This document shows, piece after piece, positions 9,138 to 15,178 of a stretch of DNA of 64,000 nt (positions are counted from its first letter, which is position 1; every line of letters begins with the position of its first letter). Both the position numbers and the translations under genes were made by a program. Location: assembly GCF_014646875.1 (NCBI RefSeq), contig NZ_BMOC01000002.1:62001-126000 (forward strand), read 5' to 3'. Source of the stretch: Halobellus salinus. Lineage in GTDB: Archaea > Halobacteriota > Halobacteria > Halobacteriales > Haloferacaceae. Below the pieces are notes generated by a model that did not search any database, was not told the origin of the DNA, and was given only the letters and a program-made list of their open reading frames with translations.

Positions 9138-10214
9138 ATGAACGAAGACGCCGTCCGCGAACGCCTCCGGTCGGTCGCCGACCCGGATCTCGGCGACGAT
9201 CGCGAGGCCCAGAGCGGTTCCGAATCGGACATCGTCTCGCTTGGGCTGGTCAACGCGATCGACGTTGACGACGACGCCGGGGTGATCCGGATCTCGTTGG
9301 CGCTGGGCGCACCGTACTCGCCCGCCGAAACCGAGATCGGGTCGCAAGTGCGGGACGCACTGGCCGACACGGGCTCCGACGTCGAACTCTCGGCGCAGAT
9401 CGCGCCGACGGTCGACCCCGAGGAGGACGTGTTGCCCGGCGTTGAGAACGTGATCGCCGTCGCCAGCGGGAAGGGCGGCGTGGGGAAGTCGACAGTTGCG
9501 GTCAACCTCGCCGCGGGGCTGTCGAAGCTCGGCGCCCGCGTCGGACTGTTCGATGCGGACGTCTACGGCCCCAACGTCCCGCGGATGGTCGCGGCCGACG
9601 AGGCGCCGAAGACGACCGGCGACCAGACCATCGTCCCGCCCGAAAAGTACGGTGTCAAGCTCATGTCGATGGCGTTTCTGGTCGGCGAGGACGACCCCGT
9701 GATCTGGCGCGGCCCGATGGTCCACCAGCTCCTCACGCAACTGGTGGAGGACGTCCAGTGGGGCGACCTCGACTACCTCGTGCTCGACCTCCCACCGGGC
9801 ACCGGCGACACCCAACTGACGGTGCTGCAGACCCTGCCGCTCACGGGCGCGGTGATTGTCACGACCCCCCAGAAGGTCGCCATTGACGACGCCAGAAAGG
9901 GGCTGGAGATGTTCGGTAAACACGACACCACTGTCCTCGGGATCGTCGAGAACATGTCGTCGTTCCGGTGTCCGGACTGCGAGTCGACACACGACATCTT
10001 CGGGACCGGCGGCGGCGAGGCGTTCGCCGCGAACAACGACCTCCCGTTTTTGGGGTCGCTGCCGCTGGACCCGTCGGTCCGGACCGGCGGCGACGGCGGC
10101 CGACCGGTGGTGCTCGACGACGGCGACACCGGCGACGCGTTCCGCGTGATGGCCGAAAACACCGCGGACATGGTCGGTGCGGTGCGGCGGCGCGACGCCG
10201 CGACGCGTCGGTGA
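9138..10214 (+). CDS. Mrp/ApbC-family iron-sulfur cluster carrier ATPase
   Basis: P-loop ATPase of the Mrp/NBP35 family, which carries Fe-S clusters to apoproteins. 358 residues. An N-terminal MIP18/DUF59 domain covers roughly residues 1-95, then the deviant Walker A GKGGVGKST at 111-119. DLPPGTGDTQLT is the Walker B region, and FRCPDC supplies the CxxC that binds the bridging cluster in this family. The ATG at 9138 has GGAGGT directly upstream and a TATA-like CTTATC about 30 nt before it. The longer open frame upstream is rejected. Confidence 0.93.
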   Translation: MNEDAVRERLRSVADPDLGDDREAQSGSESDIVSLGLVNAIDVDDDAGVIRISLALGAPYSPAETEIGSQVRDALADTGSDVELSAQIAPTVDPEEDVLPGVENVIAVASGKGGVGKSTVAVNLAAGLSKLGARVGLFDADVYGPNVPRMVAADEAPKTTGDQTIVPPEKYGVKLMSMAFLVGEDDPVIWRGPMVHQLLTQLVEDVQWGDLDYLVLDLPPGTGDTQLTVLQTLPLTGAVIVTTPQKVAIDDARKGLEMFGKHDTTVLGIVENMSSFRCPDCESTHDIFGTGGGEAFAANNDLPFLGSLPLDPSVRTGGDGGRPVVLDDGDTGDAFRVMAENTADMVGAVRRRDAATRR

Positions 10215-10535
10215 CGCCGGCTGGCGTGCCAGTAGCCGTCGATCGCTGCCTGCGACCGATCCCCGGCCGGACGTTTATCCCGGATCACGGGACCACACCC
10301 CTCGTGATCTGAGGGTCGCCCCGCGTCGGGTTGCGGTTGCCCGGCACGTCGGCGCGGGGACGAAGTGTGCCGGCTGTTCGCTCTCCGGAACAGCCCACAG
10401 GGCCTCGTCCGCTCGGAACGCGGACAGCCACCCGGCGGTCTCCAGCCGGGCGGGTTCGGGTGGCCGTTCCCCCTAACCAGTAGTGCGGCCTCGCTGAACC
10501 CGACACCTTTTGCCCGCGGCCCCGAATTCTCCGGT
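10215..10535 (+). ncRNA. Candidate structured RNA in a GC-rich gap
   Basis: No protein gene fits this 320-bp gap. It holds a run of perfect inverted repeats: GATCACG/CGTGATC around 10284-10310, CCCCGCG/CGCGGGG at about 10319-10359, GGCTGTTC/GAACAGCC around 10373-10394, GTCCGC/GCGGAC around 10408-10425, and GCCACCC/GGGTGGC around 10427-10463 enclosing CCGGC/GCCGG. A TATA-like GTTTAT at 10273 is suitably placed to start a plus-strand transcript. It matches no RNA I can recognise (it lacks the signature sequences of SRP RNA and RNase P). The second half also holds the promoter of the next gene (CCTTTTGC near 10506). Confidence 0.35.
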
Positions 10536-11171
10536 ATGGACGCCGGCCAGGACACCCTCGCGAACCCGTTCGGGATGGACGCGGAGTGCCGGAACTGCGA
10601 GGCGCTGTGTGACGTTCGCACGAACGTCGTCCACGGCTACGGTGACGTGGGCGCGGAGTTCTGTTTCGTGGCCGAACGACCCCACTCCGGCGCGGACCGG
10701 ACGGGCGTGCCGTTCACCGGCGACGACGCGGGGCGCCGGCTCCAGCGGATCCTCGGCGAGTTGGGCTTCGCACGATCGGATCCCGACGCCGCGGAGCCCG
10801 ACCTCCAAAACGCGTTCGTGACGTACCTCACCAGGTGTCGCCACTCCGACCGCCGGCCGACCGACGCGGAGGTCCGGACGTGCGAGCCGTATCTGAACGC
10901 GGAGCTCCGGATGATCAACCCCGAAATCATCGTCCCGATCGGCCAGCGCACGCTGGATGCGCTGGCGACCGACTACACCACCAACCGCCCCGGGGACATC
11001 GATGTCGAAGCGGCACACGCGACCACCGTCCGCGGACGCGGCTTCGAGTTGGTTCCGATGGTCGCCCTCGAAGCCCAGACCGACGCCCAGACGGACGCGT
11101 TCGTCGACCACCTGCTGGACAACGTGTTCTCGCGGGACTACCGCCAGACGAAGGGTCGCCGCGAACGGTAG
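10536..11171 (+). CDS. Family 4 (Fe-S) uracil-DNA glycosylase
   Basis: DNA repair glycosylase that removes uracil from DNA. 211 residues, typical of family 4 enzymes. The family Fe-S ligands are visible as CRNC (C18, C21) plus a second pair spaced C-x14-C in the segment starting RCRHSDRRP. The active-site region AERPHSGADRTGVPFTGDDAG corresponds to the GEAPG...GxPFVG block, with the usual GE-P start changed to AERP. The ATG at 10536 follows a TATA-like box by about 28 nt, so the longer upstream reading is rejected. Confidence 0.88.
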   Translation: MDAGQDTLANPFGMDAECRNCEALCDVRTNVVHGYGDVGAEFCFVAERPHSGADRTGVPFTGDDAGRRLQRILGELGFARSDPDAAEPDLQNAFVTYLTRCRHSDRRPTDAEVRTCEPYLNAELRMINPEIIVPIGQRTLDALATDYTTNRPGDIDVEAAHATTVRGRGFELVPMVALEAQTDAQTDAFVDHLLDNVFSRDYRQTKGRRER

Positions 11172-11204
11172 GGTGCGGACGGTCGGGTGGTGCGATCCGC
11201 ACCC
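11171..11204. other. Perfect 9-bp hairpin after the glycosylase gene
   Basis: GGGTGCGGA (11171-11179) and TCCGCACCC (11196-11204) form a perfect stem with a 16-nt loop that begins at the stop codon of the glycosylase gene. There is no T-run, so a classical terminator is unlikely. It could stabilise or process the 3' end. Confidence 0.4.
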
Positions 11205-11253
11205 GACACCCCGAAGCGCCGGCTTCAAGACCGCCGGTCGTCGATTGCGGATT

Positions 11254-12018
11254 ATGACAGTCGTCGCCGTCCTCGCCGACCCACCGCGTCCCGGACTCCT
11301 ACTGCCTCGGCTCGCTACCACCAGTCCACTGTCGGAGGCGGAGGCGGCGTCGCTGGCGGCGGCGATGCTCAAAGACACGTTGCGCGCGGTCGAAGCGTCG
11401 GGAGGAGATCTGCTCGTCAACTACCGTCCCGACGACCTGCTCCCGGACCGCCACGTCCGTCCTGACGAGTCCGCGGAGGCGGCGGTTCGCTCGCTTGCGG
11501 ACGACGCGCTCGACGACCCCGAGGCCGCGCGGTTCGAGGTTCAGGTCGGCTCGACGCGCTCGGCGCGCGCCGGCAACACGGTGACGCACCTTCTCGAAAC
11601 GGAGGGGGTGCAGTCCGCGGCTGTCGTCCGCGGCGACACCCCGCTGCTCAGGCGATCGACAATCGACTCGGCGGCGATGAACCTCCGGACCAACGAGGTC
11701 GTCCTCGGACCGTCGACTGACGGTCGGGTCTACTACGCCGGGTTCACCGCCCCGATCGACTTCGAGGGGGCGTTCGTCGAGCCCACGCTCGAGACGCTCG
11801 TCGACGGTGCCAACGACGCCGGTCACGACACGGAGTTCCTGGCTATGTTCCCGACGATCCGGACCGGGGCAGACCTCGCGACGTTGGTGTCGTCGGTCCG
11901 CGCTCGGTGGCAGGCCGGGCGGGTGGTTCCCGAACACACCGCGACGTTCGTTGTCGAGCACGGACTGACAGTCGCCAACGACGACGAGGACGGAACGCCG
12001 ACGCTCGTTCGGGACTGA
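11254..12018 (+). CDS. DUF2064-like glycosyltransferase-fold protein
   Basis: 254 residues. It begins MTVVAVLADPPRPG with a nucleotidyl/glycosyl-transferase-like first strand. The middle LETEGVQSAAVVRGDTPLLR resembles the D-x-P-x-L stretch of DUF2064 proteins, and later NEVVLGPSTDGRVYYAGF fits the same fold. Function is not known; the family is grouped with GT-A glycosyltransferases. The ATG at 11254 comes shortly after the hairpin that ends the preceding gene. Confidence 0.7.
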   Translation: MTVVAVLADPPRPGLLLPRLATTSPLSEAEAASLAAAMLKDTLRAVEASGGDLLVNYRPDDLLPDRHVRPDESAEAAVRSLADDALDDPEAARFEVQVGSTRSARAGNTVTHLLETEGVQSAAVVRGDTPLLRRSTIDSAAMNLRTNEVVLGPSTDGRVYYAGFTAPIDFEGAFVEPTLETLVDGANDAGHDTEFLAMFPTIRTGADLATLVSSVRARWQAGRVVPEHTATFVVEHGLTVANDDEDGTPTLVRD

Positions 12019-12059
12019 CCGGGGTCGGAAGCGAGTGGCACCGCTTCCCGACGTTGGAG

Positions 12060-12437
12060 TCGGGCTGTTCCGCCGGTGTCACCCGATCGTACTCGTGGGG
12101 CGATGAAGACTCATCGAGAATACTGGTGGTTCCAGCCACCAGATGAATCCGACAACAGTACACGCACAAATGCTGTAAGTGCCTTTGTGCGTGGACAACT
12201 GGCGGCTGAGTCGGTGTTTGCCACGGTCGTTGGCCGAAATACAAAGAAAGCCGACCGCGCCGGTAGTCGGTAAACAATCAGGCAACTCGAAGCCGTTTAG
12301 CGGGTAGGAGTAACGGCTTCGTGGCAAAGCCACTGGTTGACTGTCCAGCAAACCTGAGACTCCCAATCGTCGGGATTGACCTGCCCGGCCAACACCGGGT
12401 GGGAGGCCCGCGCCGTTAGCCGCGGGAGGATGTCACA
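12060..12437 (+). mobile_element. Relic of an IS200/IS605 (IS1341-type) element with right end
   Basis: The last bases, GCCGCGGGAGGATGTCAC, match the right-end pattern I know from haloarchaeal TnpB elements. Upstream are stacked hairpins typical of the omega-RNA/right-end region: a perfect 10-bp stem CGAAGCCGTT/AACGGCTTCG (12288-12321), GTGGC/GCCAC (12321-12333), CCCGG/CCGGG and CCCGCG/CGCGGG (about 12405-12427). Further left are CTGGTGG/CCACCAG (12123-12142) and CACGCACAAA/TTTGTGCGTG (12161-12193). No tnpA or tnpB frame remains, so this is a decayed or non-autonomous copy. The left boundary is a guess. Confidence 0.55.
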
Positions 12438-12466
12438 TCTCGGAGGTCGCAACGGGCTGACGACAC

Positions 12467-12695
12467 GTGGCGTCAAGTCTCCTCCCGAGTGTCGTGTTCT
12501 CTCTCGCAATCGGGGTGTTGCTGGGGACGGAAGCGCTCGGGGATCGTCACAGTCGAAACGTCCGGCGACGGCCTCGAGACGGTCGTCGGCCTGAGCGTGG
12601 CGATCATCGCCTTTGGCGGCGTGTTCGCCCTCCGGATCGAGCGGATCCGCGAGGCGTCGACGGCGTCGGGTGCGATGCAGACCAAAGGCTTGTAA
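12467..12695 (+). pseudogene. Frameshifted small two-helix membrane protein
   Basis: Two adjacent frames each encode one hydrophobic helix. From the GTG at 12467 the product starts VASSLLPSVVFSLAIGVLLG and then turns into Arg-rich nonsense. In the frame ending at 12695, VGLSVAIIAFGGVFALRIER follows and ends with a normal TAA. Joining them by a one-base shift near 12540 gives a plausible protein of about 75 residues with two membrane segments. It sits between the IS relic and the att site, where decay is expected. A sequencing error is the alternative. Confidence 0.4.
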
Positions 12696-12718
12696 CCGCG
12701 GGGTGAAAACAGGCGCTT

Positions 12719-12779
12719 GCGGTGGGATGGCAGAGCGGCCTATTGCGCCGGTCTTGAGAGCAGGTGGCCTTTGGCCTCC
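12719..12779 (+). other. attL: orphan 5' half of tRNA-Ser(UGA)
   Basis: 61 nt that match positions 1-61 of the intact tRNA-Ser at 24671 with three mismatches (positions 21, 32 and 34), then stop matching in the variable arm. Positions 12753-12779 are an exact 27-bp copy of 24705-24731, starting in the anticodon loop (CTTGAGA). Two of the mismatches break the anticodon stem, so the fragment is non-functional. It marks the left end of the integrated element. Confidence 0.9.
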
Positions 12780-12847
12780 GCATTACCCCGTCAGTTCACC
12801 CGGTAGACGGCTTCTACCAGATGCTCAGTTGACTGAGTGTTATAAAA

Positions 12848-13165
12848 CTATAGGTCTGTTGTGTTAGGACTAATCGTTCCTATCTTGACCCTTCGGGGGG
12901 GCTTCTTGCTACGTGCAAATGATGGGTCGCCTTTCGTGACGCCCCTGTATATGCCGCTGAAGCGGGCCTGTGCTCCTACGGTCAGCCCGTATGCGTAGAC
13001 TTCGTTTTCTCGTCCGAGAGAGCCGCATAGAGCGATTCCTTTCTCTGCCGGGTCGCTTTCCTTACGAAGCACGATCCTTACGAACAGAACGGTCGCTACG
13101 CCGTCTGCTGGTTTCGGGGATATGAGGGAACAGTTCTTGGAAAATTTTCCATAGACTGATACCAT
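12848..13165 (-). CDS. Hypothetical protein (doubtful)
   Basis: Open frame of about 105 codons on the minus strand from an ATG at 13165 (MVSVYGKFSKN) to a stop at 12848. The product is basic and contains GIALCGSLGRENEVYAYGL. It is not recognised. In favour: no other frame explains this 330-bp stretch next to attL. Against: the protein is basic in an organism with acidic proteins, no convincing promoter is seen, and the frame also runs antisense through the small acidic gene to its right, where it is surely not used. A TATA-like TTATAAAAC on the plus strand at 12840 is unassigned. Confidence 0.3.
   Translation of the reverse strand: MVSVYGKFSKNCSLISPKPADGVATVLFVRIVLRKESDPAEKGIALCGSLGRENEVYAYGLTVGAQARFSGIYRGVTKGDPSFARSKKPPRRVKIGTISPNTTDL
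13138..13151. promoter_or_regulatory. Perfect 14-bp palindrome
   Basis: TGGAAAATTTTCCA is a perfect palindrome 64 bp upstream of the small acidic gene. The 12-bp core recurs at 20781-20792 inside the ParB-methyltransferase gene of the same element. It could be an operator or a recognition site; no regulator is identified. Confidence 0.3.
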
Positions 13166-13214
13166 CGCTTCGTCCGGCACAGGAGGTATCAGTACGCCGT
13201 TCCAACAGTTGTGT

Positions 13215-13349
13215 ATGGTTGACCGTCCCGACGAGGACGCGAGTGCCGCTGAGATAGCGCGGTGGATGGAGGAAGACTTCGGTGAAGCCCTCGCGGAGGG
13301 GATCGAGCAGGCCACCGAAGAGGACGAAAACGACGAACAGGGCAAGTAA
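13215..13349 (+). CDS. Small acidic hypothetical protein (44 residues)
   Basis: ATG at 13215 to TAA at 13347-13349. The product begins MVDRPDEDASAAEIARW and ends EEDENDEQGK. It is strongly acidic with an amphipathic helix in the middle, unlike random frames and typical of haloarchaeal cytoplasmic proteins. It lies upstream of the PD-(D/E)xK gene on the same strand, 168 bp away. Function unknown; in this position a small regulator or antitoxin-like partner is possible but unproven. Confidence 0.5.
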   Translation: MVDRPDEDASAAEIARWMEEDFGEALAEGIEQATEEDENDEQGK

Positions 13350-13517
13350 GACGGCACGACGCGCTACGTCCTGTATGGAGTCGTCTGGATCCGCCTCCTC
13401 CCGACTCGAACCCCACACCAGAACCCGACAAAACCGATAGGCAGAACGCCTCAAACCGTTCTGAACTCCTCTTTATAGGTGGATTGAAGTAGAGGCCGAC
13501 ACTCACGGTCTGACATA

Positions 13518-14714
13518 ATGGATGGTGAGGCGGTCAGGAACTACGTTGAGCAGTCTCAGACGCTGTTGGAGGCCTCACCGCAGATGGACGAGGAGAACAC
13601 GAAGGTCAAACTTATTCAGCCGTTTGTGGACCTTCTCGGATGGAACTTCTACTCGACCGAAGTTCAACTTGAATACACCGTCCAGATGGGGACGCAGTCT
13701 TCGAAGGTCGATTACGCTCTGATGGTCGGTGATACACCAGTAGTGTTTATCGAGGCAAAGCCCGCACGGTCGGATCTCACCGAGAAAAACGTTCGACAAC
13801 TTCAGAGCTATATGCGACAGGAGTTGTCCGTCGACTGGGGCGTCCTAACGAACGGAAAAGAGTTCGAGATTCTCAGCGTCACCGGGGACGACAAACAAGA
13901 CGGGGAAACCTCGATTGCTACTTTCGACTTGGACGAAATGGCTCACAACCCCGATATTCCGGAGATACTGACGAAAGATGCTATTCAGTCGGGGAGAGCC
14001 GACGATATAGCACGGCAACTCACACAAACGAACCGGGCTATCCACCGACTGAGTGACCAAGAAGAATCGATTGCCGGACGAATTTCCGACGTGTTACAGG
14101 ACGAACTGGGTGAGACACCACTTGATTTCGAAGAACAGAGCCTCGACTTCGTCCACGGCCTTCGACACGCCCTCCGTGAACGACGTGAGTTCATAGGAGA
14201 ATCGACTGACGGCGAGGACGACACATCAGGTGACAACGTATCTGACGATGACCCCGATACGGAAGAAGTCGAGATTGAACCCGTCGAGAACAACGTCGCC
14301 GGGACGATACGTCGTACCGACATAGAAGGTGACGAGGAAGCACAAGTAGCCGTGTTCCCGACCCGTGAGTCCGGCCTTCCATTCCTGTTCGAGAACAACG
14401 CTTGGGGATTCGTTCGTATCGGACGAGATTTCGACTATGTGGCGATGTACGTCACGCAGAACGCTCGTGAAGTGCGTTACTTTGCTAAAGTCCGGGATAC
14501 CGTTGTGCCAGAGGATGCTAACCTCATTCGTGAACCAACCGAGTACGTCGATAGAGCCGAACTTGCTGATAACAAGATGGTAGTCAGGTTCGAAGCCGAC
14601 AGCCTCTATCAACTCGAAGATCCGATCCCATACGAGACTAAATACCCCCAAAGCCACCGATATACGACGCTTGGGGAGTTCAGAACAGCCGAAACAACCG
14701 ATAGTATACTTTGA
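13518..14714 (+). CDS. HsdR-N-type PD-(D/E)xK nuclease protein
   Basis: 398 residues with an N-terminal domain like the N-terminus of type I restriction subunit R. The PD-(D/E)xK core is visible as VDYALMVGD (D65) and VVFIEAKPA (E79-x-K81), followed by QLQSYM and WGVLTNGKEFEIL, typical of HsdR_N. There is no helicase motor. Residues about 230-270 form an acidic linker, and the C-terminal half (about 280-398, with RESGLPFLFENNAWGFV) is an unrecognised domain. A TATA-like TTTATAG lies at about 13471. It is the only rightward gene between attL and the type IIG gene, which converges on it. Possibly a stand-alone restriction nuclease. Confidence 0.8.
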   Translation: MDGEAVRNYVEQSQTLLEASPQMDEENTKVKLIQPFVDLLGWNFYSTEVQLEYTVQMGTQSSKVDYALMVGDTPVVFIEAKPARSDLTEKNVRQLQSYMRQELSVDWGVLTNGKEFEILSVTGDDKQDGETSIATFDLDEMAHNPDIPEILTKDAIQSGRADDIARQLTQTNRAIHRLSDQEESIAGRISDVLQDELGETPLDFEEQSLDFVHGLRHALRERREFIGESTDGEDDTSGDNVSDDDPDTEEVEIEPVENNVAGTIRRTDIEGDEEAQVAVFPTRESGLPFLFENNAWGFVRIGRDFDYVAMYVTQNAREVRYFAKVRDTVVPEDANLIREPTEYVDRAELADNKMVVRFEADSLYQLEDPIPYETKYPQSHRYTTLGEFRTAETTDSIL

Positions 14715-15178
14715 GGGTCGTCTCAGACGTTTGAGAAGATATGGAGGTCACACCGGAGTAGTATCCTCAACGGATTCAGCAACTCGGTCGAAAAACGCCG
14801 GAAACGGGCACAGTTGCAAGTGAGATGGAGAGGTTGTGACGCCCACAAATACTTCTACAGGTCGACGTGACACCACCGACCGGTGTATGAACTCACGCTG
14901 TATCGAGGCCAACAAGACGGTATAAATAGCATAAGAAAGGCTTGGTACTTTCACACCGTCTCTCGAGCACAGTAGTAGCGCGGGTTGCCGGCGGTAGTAA
15001 AGCGGGTCAACGAGGGTATCAGTAGAGCCAGCGAGCCACTCCCGTCATATTCTCCGGGGTGGGGGTTTTCGCTTGATTTCCGACTTCCAGATCTTCGAAG
15101 GGGGCGGTCAAGACAACCAGAGCAGATTTCGTGATTTCCCCCCGTGGGTGTCGATATGCCGATATTGAAATAGCGAAT
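14715..15178. other. Non-coding gap with TATA box and G/C strings
   Basis: 464 bp between two convergent genes with no convincing protein. It holds a strong plus-strand TATA box, GGTATAAATAG, at about 14919, which could start a short RNA of up to 250 nt. In 15050-15150 there are several G or C strings (GGGGTGGGGG, GGGGGCGG, CCCCCCGTGGG) spaced in AT-richer DNA. These recall the G-strings of haloarchaeal origin-recognition boxes, but no full box can be shown. A minus-strand frame of 68 codons (14748-14954) is basic and not convincing. Confidence 0.4.

Noticed and set aside
11171-11204. Intrinsic terminator
   Set aside because: The stem is perfect but no T-run follows, so it is kept only as a hairpin.
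12719-12779. Functional second tRNA-Ser gene
   Set aside because: It lacks the T-arm and 3' acceptor strand, and the anticodon stem is mispaired.
13166-13357. Upstream part of the minus-strand frame ending at 12848
   Set aside because: It is the antisense of the small acidic gene 13215-13349; serine-rich and without motif.
14748-14954. 68-codon minus-strand frame in the island gap
   Set aside because: Basic, no start signal, no protein-like pattern.
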